64,000 nt of DNA from Limnephilus marmoratus (lineage: Eukaryota > Arthropoda > Insecta > Trichoptera > Limnephilidae), in the NCBI GenBank assembly GCA_917880885.1, contig OU862917.1, forward strand, positions 32,724,104 through 32,788,103. Direction: 5' to 3'. Under the pieces are notes generated by a model, which did no database searches, was not told the origin of the DNA, and was given only the letters and a program-made list of their open reading frames with translations. Of this stretch, positions 55,470 through 64,000 are shown in pieces. The translations under genes were made by a program, and so were the position numbers. The first letter of the stretch is position 1; every line of letters starts with the position of its first letter.

Positions 55470-55503
55470 GAAGTTCAAGGTGATGAACGCTGGAGGTTTT
55501 ATA
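55466..55503 (-). promoter_or_regulatory. Core promoter: TATA box and arthropod initiator
   Basis: TATAAAA at 55503-55497 on the minus strand is followed by TCATTC at 55471-55466, which fits the arthropod initiator TCAKTY. The distance from the first T of the TATA box to the initiator A (55469) is 34 nt, in the functional range. The upstream 100 bp (55510-55620) is noticeably GC-rich compared with the surroundings. A strong, regulated, secreted-product type promoter is an inference. Confidence 0.55.
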
Positions 55504-55620
55504 CTTTCTTGTGGCGGGGTTCCCCCGGTGCGCGCTTGCAGAAAGTGCCGCGACACGGTGGACTGCGCAGGGAGAAGAGTTTCAACTGTGGTGCGCGCAA
55601 CTGTACGACGAAATATAATA

Positions 55621-57000
55621 TTATTCAAAACACGGAACAGATTAAATTAGATTGAAAGAAAACTAATTTTGTCATTTTATACATAAGTCCTTTCGAATCC
55701 CGACATGACAACGGCGGCCAACGAAACAGTTTATCGTGTTTAGTTCGAACATGTTTGATCAATTTTATTGAAAGTAACCATATTATACTAATTTTATTTC
55801 AGCCACTCGGACATGCCCGCTAATTTCTTCATCGACTCCAGAATCCTCAGATTACTTTTCGATTTCTTATCATACATTTATTGATTTTTTTATTAATTTA
55901 CTAAACAGGATGTTAAGGGACGTATTTGAATTATTTTAACCATATTGATAATATGTAGAGTAAAAAATGTGAGTGAAATTTGGTGTCTGGTAATTGTTTT
56001 TCAAAATTAATCTTTATAGTTTCGTCTGAAGGCAATTATACTTGTAAAATAAATTGCCCATTAGTAACTAATGGATTGCTTGCCACATTGTGTATAAAAT
56101 GCGATTCATATATTTGGATATCATCACGTGCATTTGTGATATTTTAATGAATTCCTAGTTTGCATGTATGAGTTTTTTTAATTATTATTTTTTTTGTTTT
56201 TGTAATGTAATGAAAGTTTTATATATTCGGAGACACATATTACATTCATATAATTTTCTTATTGTTGACAGTTTGTTTTCTTCTATGGTTTTGGTTGTAT
56301 GTCCTAGAATTGAAGTTAATTAGCTTTTTAATAACCTCGTTTTGTATTATTCATTAATGTTTTATAAGCATTTCCCCAGATTTCAATTAAATGGATTAAT
56401 TAAGTTCAGTACATGCCTACTTATTATGTTTAATACACACGAATTAGCTATAAATATTAATTTTAAGACAATTAGAAAAGCCAAGAGATAAGGTAATGAC
56501 CAAGACTCGAACTCAGTACCTTCCTTCATACGGAAGGGTGCATATCTATCGTGTTACGAAACCCACTGCTGATTTTCTAATCAATATTTTTGCGCTGTCC
56601 ATCGGAGAGAAGCAGTTCCGAGGCAGTTCTAAGAATATAATATTTTATCTTTTTCAATAATTAATTCAATTCTTAATTAGATTCACAGTTTGAGAACCTT
56701 CATCCAACTACCGATATAGAAGTACCACCCAGAAGAATGTAAGCAGGAAAAGTATAAACGTGGTCGTAGGGCTCGGGCGGTGAAAACACCGGATACGTAC
56801 TTTTGTTTACGCCAAATAGCTTCCGGAAAACGCTGTAACCGTCATCATACAAACATACATCATACATATGTAACACTGCACCAAGACAGCAGCTGCCGTC
56901 ACAGCTATACAACGATGTACACCGTATACTCGTAATCATCGTTTATTATTTGAAGTTTATAAAAGATATATACATTTTTTTTACATTTACTTATAGCTCT
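55621..57000. other. Upstream flank without recognised gene
   Basis: AT-rich. It contains a tRNA-like scrap at 56482-56570 and a frame at 56700-56939 without known motifs. Confidence 0.45.
56482..56572 (-). repeat. tRNA-like sequence (SINE head or tRNA pseudogene)
   Basis: On the minus strand: GTGGGTTTCGTAACACGATA, CCTTCCGTATGAAGGAAGG and CTGAGTTCGAGTCTTGG. It has T-arm and anticodon-hairpin-like parts but no matching acceptor stem. Confidence 0.4.
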
Positions 57001-57140
57001 CTCTCTCTGGTTTCAATCCTGGGATTGGTTTGCAGCAATTTCATCTATTCGTTTCTTCCACTCTTCCCTGTCTAGTGCGGCTCTTTTGAAGTTTGCATAT
57101 GATAAGCAGCGCACGTCCACCAGCAGGTCCTCCAGGTACT
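57001..57140 (-). mobile_element. LINE C-terminal scrap, minus strand
   Basis: The minus strand reads LEEYLEDLLVDVRCL, then REEWKKRIDEIAANQSQD and a stop, in the style of RTE-like LINE C-termini. It abuts an oppositely oriented RT fragment, so the locus was rearranged. Confidence 0.45.
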
Positions 57141-57501
57141 CTTCGAGATTCTGAAGAGAATTGACATCAAATATAGAGATAGACGAATAATCCAGACGCT
57201 ATACAAGAATGAGGCCGCTATAATTAGATGTGACAATGATACAAAAGAAGCCAGTATAAGACAAGGGGTGAGACAGGGATGCTCTCTGTCACCTATTCTT
57301 TTTAACGCTTATATACAAAGTGCGATTGATGACTTGAGAGAGAGAAAGAGTCACAGAAAATGTGTAAAGATACACGGGCAAAAGGTGGATATGATAAGGT
57401 TTGCTGACGATATTGCTTTGGTCGCTGAAAGCGAAGAAGAACTGCAAGAGGCCTTAACAAACATGCAAAGCATTCTTCAAAACAATTGGCAATTTACAAC
57501 A
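57141..57501 (+). mobile_element. RTE-like LINE RT fragment, left half of an interrupted copy
   Basis: Encodes RIDIKYRDRRIIQTLYKNEA, RQGVRQGCSLSPILFNAYIQ and MIRFADDIALVAESEEELQE, i.e. RT motifs including the FADD active site. The frame is broken at 57502 by the inserted CR1-group LINE and picks up again at 63732 (MKINKDKTKLLTVGRTQ). Confidence 0.88.
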
Positions 57502-57787
57502 ATAAACAGTGTGTATCACGATATTTTGCTCTACCAATAAAATCACAAAATCTATATCTAAAACCATCATATTGAAAATTAAATATATTGGAGGTAATCC
57601 CTTGGGTCACATTTAGTGTACAAACTTCAAACTTGGCTTTGATTCATTAATTCTACAGTGATTTCAAGTGTCTTTTCGATAAAGTGACAGTTGCTGTGAA
57701 CTCCAGTGTTTATTTGTGTTAAGAACTGTGACTGCTTATTACAAAACTTTCACTGCCTATTCCAAATAACAGTGAAACATCATCAAC

Positions 57788-58702
57788 ATGAACAACATAT
57801 GCCAAGAATGTTCCGAACCTACACTTTCTGCAGAGTCTATTTTTGTGTGCATAACCTGCAAGGAGACATTTCATCTGCAATGTGGAGGTGTAGCGGAAAC
57901 TACCTACCGTCGCCTCTCTAAGGAGCGGCGTGCCCTCATAAAATGTAAACAATGCATTTGTGTCACACCGACTGTCAAACCCAGCGGCAGTTCACTTATT
58001 GATAGTGAACTACTCTCTAAACTCCTCGAACAAAACACGCAGATTCTTGCCACTCTAGCGGGGATGAGCAAGCAATATGAGGAGATTCTCCTTCGCGTCC
58101 ATGAGCTTGAGGACACTAATAACAAACTGGAGAAAAAAAACACCAGCCTCGAAGCAAGAATTGAAGTTTTAGAAAATCACATGGAGCAAATCGATAGGCA
58201 AAATAGGTCTAAAAACGTAGAAATCAGGGGGGTCCCAGAAAATAACGGGGAAAACTTGAAAAACCTTATATCCAACATCAAAAAAACTACTAATTCAAAC
58301 GTGGAAATGAACAAGATTGACGCAGCTTACCGCATCTCCCAAAAAATACCTAAAGATCAATGCAGGCCCATAATCATATCATTTAAAACCAGTATCGACC
58401 GTGATGTTTTCCTGACAGACATAAAAAAGTTCAACAAAGAAGCAAACAATAGAGAGGAAAAACTCAACACCACCCTCGTCGGAATTGCAGGACCTCGCTC
58501 CCACATATACGTCTCGGAACACCTTACGTTTCGTGCGAAACACTTGTGGTTCCTTGCACGTAAGGCTACACGGGAAAACTTATTTAAATTCGCCTGGACC
58601 CGTGGAGGGCAAGTGTACGTCCGCAAAGAAATTGGGACACCAGTCATTATTATCAATGACAAAAACAAACACCTCTTATCTCCCTCACTCAATAACTTGT
58701 AA
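57788..58702 (+). CDS. LINE ORF1 protein: PHD finger, coiled coil, FP-like domain
   Basis: 304 residues, the nucleic-acid-binding chaperone-type protein of the LINE particle. Residues 5-56 hold a C4HC3 set (C5, C8, C21, C24, H29, C32, C53, C56) typical of a PHD zinc finger. Residues about 70-135 form a coiled coil (HELEDTNNKLEKKNTSLEAR) likely to multimerise. Residues about 142-295 (KNVEIRGVPEN, RPIIISFKTSIDRD, IYVSEHLT) resemble the baculovirus FP-protein domain shared by many insect LINE ORF1 proteins. The start ATG at 57788 is the first in frame after the 5' UTR. ORF1 and ORF2 are in the same frame. Confidence 0.9.
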   Translation: MNNICQECSEPTLSAESIFVCITCKETFHLQCGGVAETTYRRLSKERRALIKCKQCICVTPTVKPSGSSLIDSELLSKLLEQNTQILATLAGMSKQYEEILLRVHELEDTNNKLEKKNTSLEARIEVLENHMEQIDRQNRSKNVEIRGVPENNGENLKNLISNIKKTTNSNVEMNKIDAAYRISQKIPKDQCRPIIISFKTSIDRDVFLTDIKKFNKEANNREEKLNTTLVGIAGPRSHIYVSEHLTFRAKHLWFLARKATRENLFKFAWTRGGQVYVRKEIGTPVIIINDKNKHLLSPSLNNL

Positions 58703-59998
58703 AAAAACTGTAACTATTGTACTTATGTTTATATATTTTTTATTTTACCCAAAAATCAATAACATCACTATTTTATCTATTAAACTCAACCTATTATATG
58801 AACCAGAAGGGCACAGGTATATGGCGACAGGGGAATTTAAATTATTTAATTTGTATTTTTCTAGTTTTCTTTTATATCTGTACACAAACACTACATTTAG
58901 TTTTAACATTAACAAATATAAATCTTGTACTATGTATCTTCAATTCGTAGTTACAATATATACCTGCTATAATTATATAAAATACTTGCAACATCTAAAT
59001 CCTTATAGCACTTGTGTACTTTACATGCTTGTGCTTATGTTTTATATTCTTATGTTTTATACTCCTTATATGCTTATGCTTTATATGCTCGTGATATATA
59101 CTCGCAACAAATATATGCATACTCTGTATACTTATGCTTGTGTTATACATGTTAAATATCCGCAACAACCAAATACATATATCACTGGTATACTTTATAT
59201 GCTTATGTTTTATTTTCTTTATATGCTTGCGTTTTATAATCTTTTTAAGCTTATGTTTTATTTTCTTTGTATGCTCATATTTCATATTCTAATGTTATTT
59301 ATTATTTATATGTTTATGTCATACATTCACAGAAACTATAAGTACACTTTATACACCTATACTTATACTATAAATACTTTATATGCTTATGTTAAACATT
59401 CTCAACAACTAAATTCTTATATCACTTACATACTTTTTATGCTTATGCTGATGTTTTATACTGTTTATAAGCCTATGTTTTATTTACTTAATATTCTTTA
59501 TATGCCTATATTTTATATTCTATATATGCTTGTGCTACATATTTTGTATACGCTGATGTTATATTTTCGCAACAACTATATGTGTACCTTATATACCTAT
59601 GTTTATGTTGTACATACTATACATACTTTACATACATACTTTTATTTTATATTCTATATACGCTCGTATCATATATTATCTATACGCTTATATTATATTT
59701 TTCGTAACAACTATTTGTATACTTTACATACCTATGTTTGTGTTATATATACTATATATGCTTATATTATAAATTCACAACAACAAAAACCTTATTTCAC
59801 AAAGCTAACACTATATTCTTATGCTTATGTCATATATTCATTATGTGCTTATATTATATATTCACAACAATTATATTTACACTTTAAATATTTATGTATA
59901 TTTTATATATTTATATCAACTAAATCTCTATCTCATAAACGTACCAATGTCACTACAACTTGGTTGTTAATAATTTATGCAAAACAAAAAACCAGAAA
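58703..59998 (+). repeat. ORF1-ORF2 spacer of degenerate repeats
   Basis: About 1.3 kb of T-rich sequence built from variants of TTTATATGCTTATGTTTTAT. It is punctuated by CAACAAC-like words near 59102, 59162, 59400, 59567, 59702, 59778 and 59861. A frame different from that of both ORFs stays open from 58485 to 60011 and would encode a very hydrophobic Tyr/Leu/Met-rich chain. It is probably a by-product of stop-poor repeats. Confidence 0.75.
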
Positions 59999-62900
59999 AT
60001 GGAAGACATAGCAGATTTAATAGATAACACAACACAAATCCCATGTATATCTACCAATGATCCCGAAGTAGTACGTCAATTATTATTAACTAATTCAACC
60101 CTTACGATATTCTCTATGAACATAAGAAGTATAAACAAAAATTTTGATGAACTTCTTATTCTCCTCACTGATCTTGTCTCAGATTTTGATATAATTGTCT
60201 TGAGTGAATGCTGGATTCAAGGAAATTTCATCCCTAAAACGATAAGAAACTACAATCACTATAATACTCTACACAACCAAACTCAGAACGACGGAGTCAT
60301 TGTATACATTAAAAATCATATCTCTCACTCAGTAAAAGAGATCAAAATTAAATATGCAAACTGTCTACAAATTCAAATTGATAATCATATAACACTTCTT
60401 ACAATGTACAGATCTCCGAATACACATAACATAGCCCCATTCATACATTCACTGCAAGAAATTTTATCAAACATAGAACACCGCCAAAACACCTTTATAA
60501 TCGGTGATCTTAACATAAATATAATTAATAAAATGCACCCTCAAGCAAATGAATACCTAAACGCACTAACTTTATTAGGATATTTTCCAGCTGTTACAGC
60601 ACCAACTAGAGAATCAGACTCAAACACTAGCAGTTGTATAGATCATGTATTTGTTAAGAGTGAATTAGACACCAAATCCATTGTCTATCAATCAACTGTT
60701 ACAGATCACTATTCAATCATCACTTCTCTCTCGCATAAAAATCATAAATCACCACAAAATACTTCCCCTCAAGAAAAGATCTCATATGAAACTCTCCTAA
60801 ACAGTGTCTCTAAAGAAAACTGGGAACTTATCTATTCTTGTACCGATGTCACCTCTGCATGTGAATTATTTATAAATACCCTACGTAACCACTTAACCGA
60901 TGCTACATCATACACAAAAAGTAAAAAAAAACGATCTGACACAAAACTCAAACCATGGATCACTGCAGGAATTCTCTACTGTATCAGAAAGCGCGATAAG
61001 ATTCATAACTTCTGTAGAAAAAATCCCCACGATTATGAATCTCTCTTATTCTACAAACGTTACAGAAATAACTGCAAAAAAATAATTGACAGTGTTAAAA
61101 GAGATTACTACCATAAAAAAATCAGTGAAGCTACCGGTGATAATAAAAAAATTTGGAACATCGTTAAAGATATAGCCAATATTAATAAAACCAATACACC
61201 CATTGTTAAGATTAACATCGAAGATCAAATATTACATGTCAATTCCGACCCCGAAAAAATTTCCGACCATTTCAATCAATTTTTCTCCAATATTGGATCT
61301 AACTTAGCAAAAAATATTTTAGACAGACACAACGTCTCGGACAAAGATCTTGCAAACAATATACCCCTCACTCATCTTAGCTATAACCCTTTCCAATTCA
61401 CTCCCACTACTGACACAGAAATTTTAGAACTAATCTCATCCCTTAAAAACAGTAACTCCGTAGGTATAGATCACATTTCAACAAAAATCATCAAACATAT
61501 CCAAAAATATATAGCCTCACCTCTGAAACATATAATCAATCTAAGCTTTAAAACTGGTGTATTTCCTAACTCCTTAAAACAGGCCACAATAATCCCAATA
61601 TTCAAATCAGGAGACAAACTATCTGTAAATAACTATCGACCGATATCTTTACTTAGCACAATATCTAAAATCATAGAAAAAGCGGTGAAGAATAGACTCT
61701 ACAAGTTCCTTGAAGATAACAAAATATTATCGGACAACCAATATGGTTTCCGCAAAGGTAGGAGTACCTCAGATGCAATAGCCGCCCTCACAAAAATAGT
61801 TTCTTTTAATCTTGACCTTGGTCGAAAACCGCTTGCTGTTTTCCTCGATCTCTCAAAAGCATTTGATACGGTCTCCCATCCCTTACTGCTTAAAAAACTT
61901 CAACAGATCGGAATAACTGGGATACCCTACACATGGTTCGAAAACTACCTAACAAACCGAACTCAACAAACTCTTATCCACTCTGACAAAATAAATAAAA
62001 GCAAAAAATTATCCATGTCTTACGGTGTACCGCAAGGCAGTGTACTAGGACCACTCTTATTTCTTTTATACATCAACACACTATGTACCATGGATATTGG
62101 AGGTAAGATTTTATCATTTGCCGACGATACAGTCTTAATATTCGAAGATGAAACATGGCAAGCAGTTATTAATAAAACTAATAATGGCCTAATAAAAGTG
62201 AGGCATTGGCTTGACACAAATCTCCTTACACTCAATATTGACAAAACACAATATATGACGTTTTCCATACGCAAACATAATTTTCCCAACAACTGCCCTA
62301 AACCAATAATTCACTCGTGTTCACTAAACATGCACCCACACCCACCCGGAACCCCACCTATTACAAATTGCACGTGTCCTACCCTTAAATCATCTAAGGA
62401 AGTTAAATATCTGGGCATAATCATAGATGACCAACTACGTTGGGAAGCACACATAAGTGACACAGTGAAAAGACTCCGTAAGCTCTGCCATATATTCTGC
62501 TCTCTTAGATCCATCTTAGACCTAAAAACCCTTAGAAGCGTATATTTTGCCCTTTTTCAATCCATTGCAACTTACGGTATTTTGGGATGGGGTGGTTGCA
62601 CAGAATCCGTCATTAATCCAATAATTACAGTTCAAAAACTAATACTGAGAATCATATTTAAATGCCAACCTACCCACCCCTCTAATGTGCTATTTACTAA
62701 ATTTAAGATCTTAGATATTCGCCAACTATTCACTAAGACAAGCCTATCCTACGTACGGAAAAATAACCTACTGGTGGCTCCACAACATCAAGCCAAAACC
62801 CGCTTTTCATCAAATCTGGGATGCATGGTTCCTAAAACTAGAACCACATTCGCTCACCGACAATTTTGGTTCATTGCCCCCAAAATATACAATGCATTGA

Positions 62901-63007
62901 GCACCGATATAAAATCAAGTATTACCATACCTCTTTTTACTATTCGTGTTCAAAATTGGATATTCGAAAGGGGACGAGATTTCTTTAAAGAATATCTGAC
63001 TTCCTAA
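59999..63007 (+). CDS. LINE ORF2: APE endonuclease and reverse transcriptase
   Basis: 1002 residues from the ATG at 59999 (an in-frame ATG at 59960 would add 13). The N-terminal AP-type endonuclease shows NIRS (Asn41), LSECW (Glu70), YRSP, GDLNIN (Asp170, Asn172), SCIDHVF, and TDH (Asp236, His237). The reverse transcriptase shows NNYRPISLLS, QYGFRKGRST, LSKAFDTVSH (Asp623), YGVPQGSVLGPLLF (about 675) and FADD (707-710), with a thumb region KYLGIIID and a C-terminal tail ending WIFERGRDFFKEYL. Such enzymes nick the target and prime cDNA synthesis on it. All catalytic residues look intact. Confidence 0.95.
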   Translation: MEDIADLIDNTTQIPCISTNDPEVVRQLLLTNSTLTIFSMNIRSINKNFDELLILLTDLVSDFDIIVLSECWIQGNFIPKTIRNYNHYNTLHNQTQNDGVIVYIKNHISHSVKEIKIKYANCLQIQIDNHITLLTMYRSPNTHNIAPFIHSLQEILSNIEHRQNTFIIGDLNINIINKMHPQANEYLNALTLLGYFPAVTAPTRESDSNTSSCIDHVFVKSELDTKSIVYQSTVTDHYSIITSLSHKNHKSPQNTSPQEKISYETLLNSVSKENWELIYSCTDVTSACELFINTLRNHLTDATSYTKSKKKRSDTKLKPWITAGILYCIRKRDKIHNFCRKNPHDYESLLFYKRYRNNCKKIIDSVKRDYYHKKISEATGDNKKIWNIVKDIANINKTNTPIVKINIEDQILHVNSDPEKISDHFNQFFSNIGSNLAKNILDRHNVSDKDLANNIPLTHLSYNPFQFTPTTDTEILELISSLKNSNSVGIDHISTKIIKHIQKYIASPLKHIINLSFKTGVFPNSLKQATIIPIFKSGDKLSVNNYRPISLLSTISKIIEKAVKNRLYKFLEDNKILSDNQYGFRKGRSTSDAIAALTKIVSFNLDLGRKPLAVFLDLSKAFDTVSHPLLLKKLQQIGITGIPYTWFENYLTNRTQQTLIHSDKINKSKKLSMSYGVPQGSVLGPLLFLLYINTLCTMDIGGKILSFADDTVLIFEDETWQAVINKTNNGLIKVRHWLDTNLLTLNIDKTQYMTFSIRKHNFPNNCPKPIIHSCSLNMHPHPPGTPPITNCTCPTLKSSKEVKYLGIIIDDQLRWEAHISDTVKRLRKLCHIFCSLRSILDLKTLRSVYFALFQSIATYGILGWGGCTESVINPIITVQKLILRIIFKCQPTHPSNVLFTKFKILDIRQLFTKTSLSYVRKNNLLVAPQHQAKTRFSSNLGCMVPKTRTTFAHRQFWFIAPKIYNALSTDIKSSITIPLFTIRVQNWIFERGRDFFKEYLTS

Positions 63008-63354
63008 CCATTATAAAGGAATAGAAAATAATTAAATTAACTAAATAAAATATCATACTTCACATCTTTTTCTAACCTGACTTCACTGAAATCTAATCTA
63101 ACCTAAATATATACTCTTCTAGGTGATTAATTACCTACCTTGTCAAACCTCCAGAAAATTTTTTAGCTTTCATAAAAAAAAATAAATTATAGATTAACAT
63201 ATTTAAATCTTACTTCTTAGTATTTTATATTTTTATATAGTTATATTTTAGTATTTTATATAGTTATAAGTTTATATTTTAGTATTTTATTTTTTATGTA
63301 TATTTTATATAGTATTTTATTTTTAACTTCTTTCAAACATTTTCTTTTTTATAA

Positions 63355-63470
63355 TTATATATATATATATGTATATGTATATATATGTGTATGTAAGTGT
63401 ATATATATATATATATGTATGTATGTGTGTTTGTATGTATTTGTATGTGCATACGTATACATATATCTTG
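63355..63470. repeat. TA/TG-rich microsatellite in the LINE 3' UTR
   Basis: Alternating TATATATG/TGTATG runs within the 3' UTR of the intact LINE. Noncoding. Confidence 0.85.
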
Positions 63471-63590
63471 TTATATTTTACCTTAAATATTTTTATCTTT
63501 TTTCTTTCTCTTGTTTCTAATATCTTATAATTTCTATTTCAAACCTATATTTTGTTCTAGTTCACACATTGTATAATTTATATCATGTTT

Positions 63591-63628
63591 GATTACCTTA
63601 ACACGGGCATTAGCCTAGTATGGTAATC
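63591..63628 (+). promoter_or_regulatory. 3'-terminal hairpin of the LINE RNA
   Basis: GATTACC and GGTAATC form a perfect 7-bp stem around an inner GGC/GCC stem, 40 nt before the poly-A tail. A homologous hairpin with one compensatory pair change lies at 26159-26196. In several LINEs such 3' hairpins are recognised by the element's own RT; that role is inferred here. Confidence 0.6.
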
Positions 63629-63669
63629 AAGAAAAAAACATAAAAGTGTATTTTCAAAAATTGTACGAA

Positions 63670-63722
<53 letters not shown>

Positions 63723-63724
<2 letters not shown>

Positions 63725-63830
63725 ACAACATGAAGATAAATAAAGACAAAACAAAGCTGCTGACTGTAGGCCGAACGCAACTTATAGCTATACTTAAGGA
63801 AAATAATGATAGCCTTTGAAACAAGGCTCT
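63723..63830 (+). mobile_element. RTE-like LINE RT fragment, right half
   Basis: Begins with the TTACAACA duplication and continues the RTE-like RT frame (MKINKDKTKLLTVGRTQ), the motif that follows FADD by about 50 residues in this class. It then decays near 63800. Confidence 0.75.
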
Positions 63831-64000
63831 TGGGTTTGGTGAGGGAGTTAAGAATCGAAATAATAAAATCCGAAAAATTTGGTAATAATAAAATATTGTA
63901 AATAAATAAAACTAAGTGGTTTCAACAATTCTCCCAATTTTCCAAAAAATAAATTCCTCACCTAATCAAATGAGAATCGGATATTGTTCCGTTCCTTCTC
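63831..64000. other. AT-rich window end
   Basis: No gene recognised. Confidence 0.5.

Larger units (their letters stand above)
57502..63722 (+). mobile_element. Apparently intact CR1-group LINE (non-LTR retrotransposon)
   Basis: A 6.2-kb insertion with 5' UTR (57502-57787), ORF1, a 1.3-kb AT-rich spacer, uninterrupted ORF2, a 660-bp 3' UTR with terminal hairpin, and a poly-A tail of about 50 nt (63669-63722). TTACAACA flanks both ends (57494-57501 and 63723-63730) as target duplication; the longer AATTTACAACA/AATTACAACA match may be included. Both ORFs are free of stops and the tail is long, which suggests a recent insertion. Clade placement (CR1/L2/Daphne-like) rests on ORF style only. Confidence 0.88.

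Noticed and set aside
55365..55655. Three overlapping frames around the promoter
   Set aside because: Products of a local GC-rich patch. They span the TATA box and initiator and have no homology.

Overview
This is nuclear DNA of an animal, most probably an insect. It is AT-rich and packed with degraded transposable elements of types common in insects: mariner, Helitron, hAT, CR1/Jockey-like and RTE-like LINEs, and tRNA-derived SINEs. The one convincing host gene has an arthropod-style promoter (TATA box plus a TCATTC initiator) and introns. There are no operons and nothing prokaryotic.

The host gene lies on the minus strand. Exon 1, with promoter, 5' UTR and the first four codons, is at about 55469-55139. 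The main coding exon is at 18333-14092. Joining ATG AAG TTA ACA (donor GTGAGT) to GTG TGT CTT (acceptor TTTTACAG) restores a classical signal peptide in phase. I therefore read 18334-55138 as a single first intron of about 36.8 kb, with most of the window's transposons inside it. The product is a 1417-residue secreted, low-complexity Q/N/S/P/Y-rich protein.

Layout. 1-14 kb (downstream of the gene) holds a dead mariner (1335-2676), LINE and SINE fragments, a (GGGGAT)n tract, and a 3.27 kb element (9404-12677) with roughly 0.96 kb inverted repeats around a FEN1/XPG-like nuclease-CXC gene. 14-18.3 kb is the main exon. 18.3-55.1 kb is the intron: a 16-copy 67-bp minisatellite, two inverted elements with hammerhead-like motifs, a TIR element with a MADF-like gene remnant, a circularly permuted inverted duplication (31961-35845), a Helitron (44969-46541), several MITEs, and many copies of one SINE family and one LINE family. 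55.1-55.6 kb is the promoter and exon 1.

57-64 kb holds an apparently intact CR1-group LINE (57502-63722). ORF1 has a PHD finger, coiled coil and FP-like domain; ORF2 has endonuclease and reverse transcriptase. It is inserted into an older RTE-like LINE, whose reading frame resumes beyond the poly-A tail, with an 8-bp direct repeat at the junctions.

All boundaries and similarities were read by eye. Family names rest on recognised motifs, not on database searches.
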